In this document: one piece after another, positions 8,509-15,535 of the stretch
How positions within the stretch are numbered: the first letter of the stretch is position 1
Layout: every line of letters starts with the position of its first letter
Assembly: GCA_964593795.1 (NCBI GenBank)
Contig: CAZQJC010000039.1
Location: 62,001-126,000, forward strand
Length of the DNA stretch: 64,000 nt
Direction: 5' to 3'
From: JAHFDS01 sp964593795
Lineage (GTDB): Bacteria > Myxococcota_A > Polyangia > JAHFDS01
Translations under genes and position numbers: made by a program
Notes under the pieces: generated by a model
The model's database searches: none
Told to the model about the DNA's origin: nothing
Seen by the model: only the letters and a program-made list of their open reading frames with translations

Positions 8509-9231
8509 CTACGCCGCGCGCTCGACCCCGGCGACATCGAAGGCGGCGGCCCAGGGGAAGCGCCTGGCCACCGCCTCCGCGGCCTCGCGCACGGGCGCCG
8601 AGGCGCGGGCGGCCTCCGCGTCTCCGTCGTGCTCCTTGATGCTGCGCGTGACCACGCGCGCTGCGTCCCGGGCCGCGGCGTTCATCTGCTCGATGCCGGC
8701 GCGCAGCTCCGCATCGGCGACCAGCGCCTCGAGCCCCTTGCCCGCGGCGAGGGCCTTGCGGATCGCGTCGGCGTCGCGGGTGCGCGCGGCATCGACCAGG
8801 CGTTCGGCGTACCGCTGGACCTCGCGCTTGAGCGCTTCGTGCGCCCGGGCGTTGTCGTGCTCGATGCGGACCGGCACGACGGCGTACTCGATCTTGCAGG
8901 TGCGGAAGGTCGCGTTCGCCTCGGCGACCATGTGGTCGATCTCTTCGATGAGCGCGTCGAGCTCGGCCTCCTGCGCGACCGGACACACGAGGCCGATCAG
9001 CGTCTTCGAGCAGAGCTTGCGGAGCCTGGTGCGGACCTGCTCGTAGACCGCCTTGGCCCGGAGCGCCTCGGGCTTGTTCTCGAACACGCGCAGGGTCTTG
9101 AACAGCTTCTCCTCGCGCTCGCCGATGAGCTCCTCGGAGAGCACCTCGCGCTCGTAGTGCACGCCCATGTCGGAGCTGGCGACCTCGGTCACGAGGAAGA
9201 CGTCGGAGAGCTGGAAGCTGGGGGTCGTCAT
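8509..9231 (-). CDS. Helical phage protein, unknown function
   Basis: A 240-residue, largely alpha-helical, charged protein with coiled-coil-like stretches (residues 25-70 and 120-200) and no transmembrane segment or signal. Not recognised. It is the first gene of the leftward portal operon: the repeated border element (copy B) lies just upstream, followed by AAGGAG eleven bases from the ATG. The following hydroxylase gene begins 17 bases after its stop. As the operon-leading gene it might be regulatory or an assembly factor. Confidence 0.65.
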   Translation of the reverse strand: MTTPSFQLSDVFLVTEVASSDMGVHYEREVLSEELIGEREEKLFKTLRVFENKPEALRAKAVYEQVRTRLRKLCSKTLIGLVCPVAQEAELDALIEEIDHMVAEANATFRTCKIEYAVVPVRIEHDNARAHEALKREVQRYAERLVDAARTRDADAIRKALAAGKGLEALVADAELRAGIEQMNAAARDAARVVTRSIKEHDGDAEAARASAPVREAAEAVARRFPWAAAFDVAGVERAA

Positions 9232-9250
9232 CGAATGGCTCCTTGTTCAG

Positions 9251-9282
9251 GAATCACTCGTGCTCCCAGCGCTCGGGCCAAT
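9251..9282 (-). repeat. Repeated operon-border element, copy B
   Basis: On the minus strand: ATTGGCCCGAGCGCT, four variable bases, then GCACGAGTGATTC. The core matches the copies at 7957, 24202 and 30994; the 12-mer GAATCACTCGTG (plus strand, 9251-9262) is repeated exactly at 24167-24178. It stands 20-51 bases before the start of the 8509-9231 gene with a good ribosome site between, the position expected of a promoter or operator. It separates the conserved portal operon from the mercury-resistance cargo. Confidence 0.75.
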
Positions 9283-9525
9283 CGGCCCGCGGCGCGCGAG
9301 AACCCCTCGAGATCTGTCGAGCGTCAGCCGAGATCGGTCATGACCGGGGCAAGCCGAGCCAATGGCCTGGATGAGCAGGATCGAAGGATCCGGCGATCCC
9401 TGGAAGGACGCGGATCGAGGACGCCCCGGCTGGAGTCCCTGGGTCCCTCCACGCTACCAGCAGACCCGCCCCCCCCGCGCGATTGGCCACACCGTTCGAT
9501 CCCCGAGACCTGCCAGGATCAGTGC
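9283..9525. other. Intergenic stretch between portal operon and mer operon
   Basis: About 240 bases with no convincing gene. It contains an eight-base C run near 9470 and short GGATC repeats (9389-9402). The phrase CGATTGGCC at 9479-9487 recalls the start of the border element but lacks the rest. Nothing else seen. Confidence 0.4.
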
Positions 9526-9557
9526 TTGACTCCGTACCACGGTACGGAGTGCATGCT
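9526..9557 (+). promoter_or_regulatory. merR-type operator/promoter
   Basis: TTGACT (-35) at 9526-9531 overlaps a perfect 8+8 inverted repeat, TCCGTACC-AC-GGTACGGA (9531-9548), followed by CATGCT as -10 about 20 bases after the -35. The overlong spacer filled by a CCGTAC/GTACGG dyad is the hallmark of MerR-family operators and closely follows the mer operator of Tn21/Tn501 (TTGACTCCGTAC...GTACGG). It lies 24 bases upstream of merR itself, so the regulator and both downstream genes would be controlled together. Confidence 0.9.
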
Positions 9558-9580
9558 CCTACTTGGGAAGGACGAGCGGC

Positions 9581-9997
9581 ATGCGGGACCTCACCATCGG
9601 CGCGGTAGCCAAGGCGGCCAACGTGGGCGTGGAGACGATTCGTTTCTACCAGCGCGAGGGGCTCGTCTCCGAGCCGCCGCGGCGGTCGGGCTTTCGGCAC
9701 TACGATCCGGGCACCGTGCGCCGGGTCCGGTTCATCCGGCGCGCCAAGGACCTCGGCTTCTCGCTCAAGGAGATCCGCGAGTTGCTCGAGCTGCGGGTCG
9801 ATCCCGAGACCAGCTGCGCCGACGTGCGCGCGCTGGCGCGCGCCAAGATCGAGGACATCGACAGGCGAATCGTCGAGCTCGGGCGCATCAGGGACGTCCT
9901 CGGCCGGCTGGCCGTGCGATGCCGGGGCAAGGGGCCGACCAGCGAGTGCCCCATCCTCGATGAGCTCGACGAGGAGGCGTCCGATGCCGAGCGTTGA
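9581..9997 (+). CDS. merR: MerR mercury-responsive transcription regulator
   Basis: A 138-residue protein: N-terminal winged helix-turn-helix (residues 3-40, with ETIRFYQREGL), dimerisation helix, and three cysteines at 79, 114 and 123. The 35- and 9-residue spacings equal those of the Hg(II)-binding Cys82/117/126 of Tn501 MerR, which supports mercury rather than another metal. MerR bound to its operator represses, and twists the overlong promoter into activity on binding Hg(II). The ATG at 9581 has AAGGA eight bases upstream; an earlier in-frame start at 9563 lacks this. It overlaps the next gene by 14 bases. Unlike Tn21, merR is first in the same transcript as its targets. Confidence 0.93.
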   Translation: MRDLTIGAVAKAANVGVETIRFYQREGLVSEPPRRSGFRHYDPGTVRRVRFIRRAKDLGFSLKEIRELLELRVDPETSCADVRALARAKIEDIDRRIVELGRIRDVLGRLAVRCRGKGPTSECPILDELDEEASDAER

Positions 9998-10694
9998 GCT
10001 GATCTACGATCGCGCGTGTCCGAACGTGCCCGAGGCGCGCGCGAACCTGCTGCGCGCGTTCACCGAGGTGGGCCTGCGACCGCGCTGGTCCGAGCATGTT
10101 TTCGAAGATCCGTCGGCCCCACCGGCGGCGCGAGGGTTTGGCTCGCCGACGATCCTGGTGGACGGACGGGAGATCTCCGGGGCCGAGCCCGCCGGATCGG
10201 GCTGCTGCCGGCTCTACGACGGCGCGGGCGCGCTCGCACGAGCGCCATCCGCCGCGATGATCGCTACCGCCCTTGCCGGAGCCCGCGATCGCGCTCCGCG
10301 CCGGGGCGCGTGGCGTTCGGCGCTGTCAGTGGTTCCGGCGATCGGCGCCGCGCTGCTCCCCAAGGTGGCTTGCCCCGCATGCTGGCCCGCCTACGCCGGG
10401 TTCCTGAGCACACTCGGGCTCGGGTTCCTGATGGAAACGCGCTGGCTCCTGCCGCTCACCACCGTCTTCCTGGCGCTGGCGATCGGTGCGCTGGCGCTAC
10501 GCGCACGGGCTCGCCAGGGCTACCGGCCGCTCGGGCTGGGTCTCGTCGGAGCCGCCGTGGTGCTCGGCGGCAAGTTCGGCCTGGAGAGCGATGCCGCGAT
10601 GTACGGCGGGCTCGGACTGCTGGTCATCGCATCGCTGTGGAACTCATGGCCACGCAAGCGGGCACCCGCCTGTCGTGCATGTGCAACCCCGTAA
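9984..10694 (+). CDS. Thioredoxin-like/MerC-like mercury transport fusion
   Basis: A 236-residue protein. Residues 1-80 form a thioredoxin-like domain (VELIYDRACPN with Cys12, a GSPTILVDG loop, Cys74-Cys75). Residues 113-225 hold about four membrane helices, the first with CPACWPAY (Cys130, Cys133) followed by GLGFL, the pattern of MerC/MerT-type Hg(II) transporters where a Cys pair in helix 1 accepts the ion. The protein ends with CRAC. It overlaps merR and precedes a second thiol protein by 13 bases. Probable role: relay of Hg(II) or organomercury from periplasmic to cytosolic thiols. No mercuric reductase (merA) or lyase (merB) is present nearby, so detoxification would need host enzymes. 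Confidence 0.75.
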   Translation: MPSVELIYDRACPNVPEARANLLRAFTEVGLRPRWSEHVFEDPSAPPAARGFGSPTILVDGREISGAEPAGSGCCRLYDGAGALARAPSAAMIATALAGARDRAPRRGAWRSALSVVPAIGAALLPKVACPACWPAYAGFLSTLGLGFLMETRWLLPLTTVFLALAIGALALRARARQGYRPLGLGLVGAAVVLGGKFGLESDAAMYGGLGLLVIASLWNSWPRKRAPACRACATP

Positions 10695-10707
10695 CGGAGG
10701 AAGAGAG

Positions 10708-10977
10708 ATGCCCAAGCGAACCATCGAGGTCTTCACTGCTGGCTGCCCGGCCTGCGAGGAGACGATCCAGCTCATCAACAGTGTGGCGTGCCCTTCTTGC
10801 GAGATCACGGTGCTCGACATGCACCAGGCCGACGTGGCCAAGCGCGCCAAGGCGCTTGGGATCCGTTCGGTGCCTGCCGTCGTGATCGACGGCAAGCTCG
10901 CGGACTGCTGCTCGGGTCGAGGCGTCGACCTTGCGACACTTCAGGCCGCGGGCCTTGGCCAGCCGTGCGCGCCATGA
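10708..10977 (+). CDS. Small thioredoxin/glutaredoxin-like protein of mer operon
   Basis: An 89-residue protein. The CPAC redox or metal-binding motif lies at residues 13-16, a second Cys pair is CPSC (28-31), and SVPAVVIDGKLADCC carries the cis-proline of a thioredoxin fold plus a CC pair. Such small thiol proteins occur beside merR and merT/merC genes in environmental mer operons and may bind or shuttle Hg(II). GGAGGAAGAG precedes the ATG at 10708. It is last in the three-gene operon, convergent with the response regulator. Confidence 0.75.
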   Translation: MPKRTIEVFTAGCPACEETIQLINSVACPSCEITVLDMHQADVAKRAKALGIRSVPAVVIDGKLADCCSGRGVDLATLQAAGLGQPCAP

Positions 10978-11121
10978 CGCGCGGAATCGCATCGCGTCCG
11001 CTGCTGAGCGCGCCCGCGGCGAGCTGCGATCGCAGCACCCATCTGCGTCCCCGAGGGCGGGGCGACGAAGTGAGCGGCTCCCTTCAGGATCGGCGCAATC
11101 GCTGATCGACCTGCCGTGTGT

Positions 11122-11493
11122 TCACCTCGCCAGGAGCCGCCTCAGCAAGGTCAGTACCGCACCCATCTGCCAGGGCTTGGCGACGGTCGCATCCGCGCAC
11201 GACAGCTGGCCGAGCTGGGCCGCGAGCGACCCCGAGACCAGGACGCGCGTGCAACCCGGCAGCACCCGAGCCACTTCCTCGAGGAGGCGCTCGCCGGCGT
11301 CCGGCCCGCCCTCCATGTTGAGGTCGCTCACCACCGCGGCAATCTCGCCAGCGCGTGAGGCGATCAGCGCGAGAGCCTGATGCGGACCCTCCGCCTCCAG
11401 CACGTCGTACTCGGGAGCCAGCTCGCGGCGGAGAGCCCGCCGGACCGGCAGCTCGTCGTCCACAATCAGCACGCGCGGCCGCCGCGAAGGCAC
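11122..11493 (-). CDS. Single-domain response regulator (CheY-like receiver)
   Basis: A receiver domain of about 123 residues if the GTG at 11493 is used. Conserved features are visible: the acidic pair in VLIVDDE, the phospho-acceptor Asp in VVSDLN, Ser in VLVSGS and Lys in VAKPW. There is no output domain. The frame extends further upstream, but that part overlaps the plus-strand HTH gene and has no receiver sequence, so the start is uncertain. Stand-alone receivers relay phosphate from a histidine kinase; no kinase gene is present here, so it would plug into a host pathway. Convergent with the mer operon. Confidence 0.75.
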   Translation of the reverse strand: MPSRRPRVLIVDDELPVRRALRRELAPEYDVLEAEGPHQALALIASRAGEIAAVVSDLNMEGGPDAGERLLEEVARVLPGCTRVLVSGSLAAQLGQLSCADATVAKPWQMGAVLTLLRRLLAR

Positions 11494-11557
11494 GTCCCAT
11501 ATTACATCGCTAGCGTTGTGGTGAGGTCGCGATGCGCTCCGTACGGTCCGATCCAGG

Positions 11558-11860
11558 ATGCGCCGCCGCCGCACCGAGCGAGCGGGCCAGTACGAGAGCC
11601 CCACCTTCCGCGACCTCCAGGCGCGCCTGGCCTCCTGCGTCCGCCGACTCCGGAAGCGCAACACCTGGACCCAGGAGGAAGCCGCGGCGCGCTGCGAGAT
11701 GTCGACGCCGCTCTACCAGCGAATCGAGGCCGGGAGCTCCAACTTCACGGCGACCACGCTGGCGCGCCTGTGCGACGGATTCGCGGTCGATGTGCGGAAG
11801 CTGCTTGCTCCAGGAGTACGGGCGAGGAGACGGCCACGCGGGCGCCCCGCAGCGACCTGA
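11558..11860 (+). CDS. XRE-family helix-turn-helix regulator
   Basis: A 100-residue protein. Residues 20-85 make a Cro/C1-type HTH (WTQEEAAARCEMSTPLYQRIEAG is the helix-turn-helix core, then TTLARLCDGFAVDVRKLL). The tail is Arg-rich. It begins close to, and divergent from, the receiver gene and ends 37 bases before the nuclease-like gene in the same direction, so it probably controls that gene, as controller proteins do in restriction or toxin loci. Confidence 0.8.
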   Translation: MRRRRTERAGQYESPTFRDLQARLASCVRRLRKRNTWTQEEAAARCEMSTPLYQRIEAGSSNFTATTLARLCDGFAVDVRKLLAPGVRARRRPRGRPAAT

Positions 11861-11897
11861 GGGACGAGGATCCCCGGCGCCGGTATACGATTCCCTC

Positions 11898-12743
11898 ATG
11901 TCCTGGGATAGTGAGTGGCGCGCGCTGTGTGGACGCATCGACGCGGTCGTCCTCGCAAGCCAGGTTCCGATTGGCGAGGATGCCTACGGATTGGTGAAGC
12001 GCTTCATCATTCCCGACGCCAAGCAGATCATCGCTCAGGCATCCGATTTCGCGAACCGCTACAAGACACGCGCTCCGACACTGTCGACCGCCCTCGCGCG
12101 CTACGTCGAGAAAGTGCCCGCCCTCGATCAAGATGTAGGCCACGCCGAGAATCGCGCGGCACTCGCAGCAGGGCTGCTCTCCTGTCTGCGCGGTGAACTG
12201 GGGCAGCTCCTCGCGGACACGGAGTCCGCGTTGCGAGACCGCACCGAACTCGCGTTCGTCCACCTTCAGCGCAGCCTCATCGTAGACGACCTATTCCGGG
12301 ACCGATGGCAGGCCGCCTTCGAGGACCGCGAGGAGGCCTGCGAGCGGCTGGGGGCTGTGCACCTCCTCGCGCACGGGATCTGGGCCTTCAAGGCGGCTGC
12401 GGCCGGGTTCGAGACCGACTTGATCCTGCAGGAGGGGCTTGCCGGTGTGCTGGGCGACGCCGAGAGGGCGGGCGCGTGTTTGGTCTTGACCGAGTGGAAG
12501 CGGAGCACTGGACGCAAGACGCCCGAAGAGGCCGTACGGGAAGCACACGGGCAGCTCGACCACTACAAGCGGGTGAGCCTCGCCGCCCTGGAGCTCCGCT
12601 CCACGCGCTATGTGGTGGTCGTGTCCGAGCAACAAGTAATGCTGGGAGCGGACCACGAGGCAGACGGGATCCTCTGTCGCCACGTCAACATCGCCGTTGC
12701 ACCCGCCTCCCCATCGGAGGCAGCACGCCGGAGGCCAGTGTAG
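11898..12743 (+). CDS. Putative PD-(D/E)XK nuclease-like protein
   Basis: A 281-residue protein. Asp in FETDLILQ (about residue 175) and, some 25 residues later, ACLVLTEWK provide the Asp...Glu-x-Lys pattern of a restriction-endonuclease-like active site, followed by a helix and a YVVVVSE strand as in that fold. The N-terminal 140 residues are helical and unknown. Base composition is visibly less GC-rich than the phage operons, suggesting recent acquisition. It is coupled behind an XRE regulator, so together they could form a small defence or restriction-like module. No DNA methyltransferase is adjacent. Family not recognised; the active site is inferred by eye. Confidence 0.55.
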   Translation: MSWDSEWRALCGRIDAVVLASQVPIGEDAYGLVKRFIIPDAKQIIAQASDFANRYKTRAPTLSTALARYVEKVPALDQDVGHAENRAALAAGLLSCLRGELGQLLADTESALRDRTELAFVHLQRSLIVDDLFRDRWQAAFEDREEACERLGAVHLLAHGIWAFKAAAAGFETDLILQEGLAGVLGDAERAGACLVLTEWKRSTGRKTPEEAVREAHGQLDHYKRVSLAALELRSTRYVVVVSEQQVMLGADHEADGILCRHVNIAVAPASPSEAARRRPV

Positions 12744-12751
12744 ACATCGCC

Positions 12752-13438
12752 CTATCGATCTGTTTGGGGCAGGTCGGGCAGCAACCGTACGAACTGGCGC
12801 AACTCCTGGATGAACTTGGTCGCGCGTCGATTCCACGCGGCATCTCGGTGTTCGCGGCGGCGGAGGGTGTCCGCGGGATCACTCGTCGCCCTGTGGATGC
12901 TCGCATACTCCTGAGGCGCCCACGGGGCGTGATTCCGGACGAGAGTCGCGAAGTGGACGACCAGCTGCGCCCAGCATCGCCAAACGAGGAGTCGGGTACG
13001 CAGCTCGAGTGCCTGAAGGCCCGCGCGATTCGTTGCGACAACCGTCTCCAGATCTGCGGCGAGTGGAAGGACGAGATCAAGGCCGGATCGATCTGCCAAC
13101 GAGGCTTGCAGGAAGCCCGCCGCTGCAATCGCGCGCTGTCGCACGCTCTCTGCGGCTCGATGTGCGTCCTCGCGACGGTGAGCGTTGCGTATGGCTAGGT
13201 CGTGACGCACCGGAAGAGCATGAAGATCCTTGTCGATGCGCTGCTCGCGCGGACGCGACAGCCGGGACGCATCGTCAAAGAGATCGCGTAGGTCCGGAAC
13301 CTGCTTGCTGAACAGCGCTGCGACCAGGTGCTCGAGATCGCGAACCTGCGTCTTGATCTCCTCGACGGAATCCGAGGTCAACGCTTCCAAGGCCGCCCTG
13401 ACGACATCAAGCCGCTGATGATGGACACCGGAGTTCAT
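12752..13438 (-). CDS. Hypothetical helical protein in cargo island
   Basis: A 228-residue protein with no recognised domain, helical, rich in Arg, Leu and Asp. It is convergent with the nuclease-like gene (stops 8 bases apart). The ribosome site before ATG 13438 is poor. Composition is less GC-rich than the surrounding phage genes, like the neighbouring nuclease, which fits an imported segment. Its reality as a gene is moderately supported by the uninterrupted frame in a region where the opposite strand has no better candidate. Confidence 0.45.
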   Translation of the reverse strand: MNSGVHHQRLDVVRAALEALTSDSVEEIKTQVRDLEHLVAALFSKQVPDLRDLFDDASRLSRPREQRIDKDLHALPVRHDLAIRNAHRREDAHRAAESVRQRAIAAAGFLQASLADRSGLDLVLPLAADLETVVATNRAGLQALELRTRLLVWRCWAQLVVHFATLVRNHAPWAPQEYASIHRATSDPADTLRRREHRDAAWNRRATKFIQELRQFVRLLPDLPQTDR

Positions 13439-13529
13439 GCTGCACTACAGGAGCACCAGCGAGCATGAATCGCAAGCAGCCGGAGGGCCAGGGGGGCCCA
13501 CCTGCTACATCGCCGCAGGCCGACGGCGA

Positions 13530-13982
13530 CTACGCGCCAGCAGCGACCGAGCCGAGCGTCTTCTTGATGCGGGCCAGGAGCGCGTCCACGCGCTCGAATC
13601 CGAGGTTGAGGACGAGGCGGGCGAACTCGGCGTCGCTCGAGGACGCACGGGAAGCCGCGGGGGCGGGCGTAGCGACAGGCGCCGTGCGATTCTTCGTGGC
13701 GGCCTTCTTGGCGGTCGCCTTCGCGACAGGCGCGGCCTTCTTGGCCTTGGCCGGCTTCCGCCCTGCGGGGCGAAGGGCGTACACGTAGTTCTCGCCCACC
13801 TTGATGCCAGCGGCCTTCGCGCGGGCGATCACCTCCTTGGCGGATAGGTGGGCGGGCTGGCTGCGGATGAAGTCCGCCTTGCTCATGGCCGGCTTCGACG
13901 CGCCCCCCTTCGCCTGCTCCGGTGCGCTCGCTGCAGTGGCAGCGGCCTTGGCGGTGGCGGCGCCGTTCTTCTTCCTGGGCAT
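13530..13982 (-). CDS. Histone-like basic protein (Ala/Lys-rich nucleoid type)
   Basis: A 150-residue protein. A globular N-terminal segment (residues 34-72, SKADFIRSQPAHLSAKEVIARA and onward to VGENYVYALR) is followed by an Ala/Lys/Pro-rich arm of histone H1-like character (PAKAKKAAPVAKATAKKA), then a short amphipathic helix. Proteins with this N-terminal domain are frequent in Myxococcota and related groups and are thought to bind DNA. GGAGGGATAG precedes the ATG. On a phage it might compact DNA or alter host gene expression. It is the best taxonomic hint in the window. Confidence 0.7.
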   Translation of the reverse strand: MPRKKNGAATAKAAATAASAPEQAKGGASKPAMSKADFIRSQPAHLSAKEVIARAKAAGIKVGENYVYALRPAGRKPAKAKKAAPVAKATAKKAATKNRTAPVATPAPAASRASSSDAEFARLVLNLGFERVDALLARIKKTLGSVAAGA

Positions 13983-14339
13983 CTATCCCTCCTGGGATGT
14001 GGGGTGCCTCAATCTGCCGAGAAGGTGCCCGGGCGTCAATGCGGAATCGGATTGGCGGCCCGGTTGGAATCGCTGGTGGTCCCGACCTGATGGGCCGGCG
14101 GGGAAGCGGGACGCGGGCAGACGTGCCCGCTGGCGGATTCGAGGTGGTGACGCTACGTCTCCAGGGCGGCGCGGGTTTCTCAACGAGACCCTGCCCCCGA
14201 ACGACCCATGTCCGGGCGAGCTTGCCCGTCTGGCGACCGCCCCGCCGGTGACACCGCCGGGGCCCCTGGTCATCCAGGGACCGTCCGCGATCGGGCAGCC
14301 GCGATCCCGATTCTCTGCCGCCTTTCTCTCGGTTCTTCT
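13983..14339. other. Intergenic region between histone-like gene and marC
   Basis: About 357 bases without a gene. A weak leftward promoter for the histone-like gene is possible: TTGACG (minus strand of 14034-14039), 18 bases, AGATTG (14010-14015). Near 14265-14282, CCCTGG-TCAT-CCAGGG forms a short hairpin just downstream of the MarC stop, a possible terminator but without a T tail. CGGGC-GAGCTT-GCCCG near 14215 is a second small hairpin. Confidence 0.35.
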
Positions 14340-14972
14340 TCAGGGGTGGGCAAGGCCGCCGAGCACCCTGGAGTCGCGCACGCCGGTCAGGAGGAACTCG
14401 ATCGCGATGGCGGCCAGGAGGAGCCCGACGATCGGCTCGAGGAGCTCCATGACCCGGCGAGACAGGCGCGCCTCGATCACCTCGGCGCCGCGCAACGTCG
14501 CCCAGGTGAGCAGGGTGGCGACCGCGATCGCGGCGAGCACGGGCACGGCGGACCACCAGCCTGGCTGGCGGGACGACAGCACCATGACCGTGGTGATGGC
14601 CCCGGGCCCGGCGAGGATCGGCACAGCGAGGGGCGAGATCGCGGGATCGGCACGCCGCTCAGGTCGACGAGGGTCTGCCCTCCGGGGGGCGAGCATGTCG
14701 AGCCCGATGCGGAGCAGGAGCAGCCCGCCGGCGATCTGGAAGGCGGGCATGGTGATCCCGAAGCCGCGGAACACCAAGCCTCCCGCGACGGCGAAGAGGC
14801 CGAGCACGAGCCCTGCAGTGATGGCCGCACGCCTGGCCGTGAGCTGGCGCGACGCGCGGTCCTGCCCGGCCGTCAGCGCCAGCAGGACGGGGACGGCGGT
14901 CAGGGGATCAATGACCAGCAAGATTGCCGGTAGCGCGATGGCGGCCGCAAGGATGAGGTCGAGCATGGTCAC
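14340..14972 (-). CDS. MarC-family (UPF0056) integral membrane protein
   Basis: A 210-residue protein with about six membrane helices. It has family landmarks: VIDPLTAVPVLLAL in helix 1, PAFQIAGGLLLLRIGLDML, ISPLAVPILAGPGAITTVM and LLEPIVGLLLAAIAIEFLLTG. MarC proteins are widespread inner-membrane proteins of uncertain transport function. The start is GTG 14972 (GTGA overlap with the upstream stop) or ATG 14966. Although it looks like a bacterial cargo gene, it is coupled to the leftward phage operon after the small-terminase-like gene. Effect on infection unknown. Confidence 0.85.
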   Translation of the reverse strand: MTMLDLILAAAIALPAILLVIDPLTAVPVLLALTAGQDRASRQLTARRAAITAGLVLGLFAVAGGLVFRGFGITMPAFQIAGGLLLLRIGLDMLAPRRADPRRPERRADPAISPLAVPILAGPGAITTVMVLSSRQPGWWSAVPVLAAIAVATLLTWATLRGAEVIEARLSRRVMELLEPIVGLLLAAIAIEFLLTGVRDSRVLGGLAHP

Positions 14973-15535
14973 GGAACCTCGTCTGGCTCACACAAGACAG
15001 GCGCGGCCTCGCTTGGCGGCGTCTCGGGGACGGGCTCGACCGCGGTCGTATCCTCGATCTCGATCTCGCCGGTCCAACGGTGACCCATCTTCTCGGCCAG
15101 CGCGATCCGGGCCAGCAGAGAGCGCGCGCGGGGCGACAGGAGGTCCTCGAGCCGCGTCGCCTCCTCCGGAGCCTCCTCGGCGGCGCGGTTCAGGACCCCG
15201 ATCTGCTGGAGGACGCGGCCGCGATCCTCGGCGATGCGCCGGATGGACTCGAACCACCGGTTCGCCGCCTCCATCTTGCCATCCGTGATCGACCGGGCGA
15301 GGTGCTCGCGGGCCTCGCGCTCCAGGCGATCGTGGTTGTCGAGCAGGCGCCCGAGCGCGTGCTTGGGCAGGAGGTAGTCGATGTTGTTGGGATCGGCGGC
15401 GACGGCCTTCACGTCCGCGTCGGCCACGTCCCAGCGGATCTTGAGCGCGCTCGCGATCTCGTTCGTGCTCAGGCCCTCCGCCAGGAGCTGGGCGACCCGG
15501 CGACGCCGCGTGGTGATCTCGGAGCGAGCACTCAT
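14969..15535 (-). CDS. Small-terminase-like HTH protein
   Basis: A 188-residue protein. The N-terminal residues 8-35 (TRRRRVAQLLAEGLSTNEIA) form an HTH such as is found in small terminase subunits and phage regulators; the central part is a long helix pair (residues 60-110), and the tail is acidic/Pro-rich. Size and architecture (HTH, oligomerisation helices, flexible tail) fit TerS, which recognises packaging sites and recruits TerL, encoded some 4 kb upstream in the same operon. The alternative candidate for TerS is the next upstream gene. The start ATG at 15535 overlaps that gene's stop. Confidence 0.55.
   Translation of the reverse strand: MSARSEITTRRRRVAQLLAEGLSTNEIASALKIRWDVADADVKAVAADPNNIDYLLPKHALGRLLDNHDRLEREAREHLARSITDGKMEAANRWFESIRRIAEDRGRVLQQIGVLNRAAEEAPEEATRLEDLLSPRARSLLARIALAEKMGHRWTGEIEIEDTTAVEPVPETPPSEAAPVLCEPDEVP

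Noticed and set aside
9526..10977. mer genes as part of a transposon
   Set aside because: No transposase, resolvase or terminal inverted repeats were found on either side.
14265..14282. CCCTGG-TCAT-CCAGGG as a definite terminator
   Set aside because: Short stem and no T tract downstream on the minus strand.
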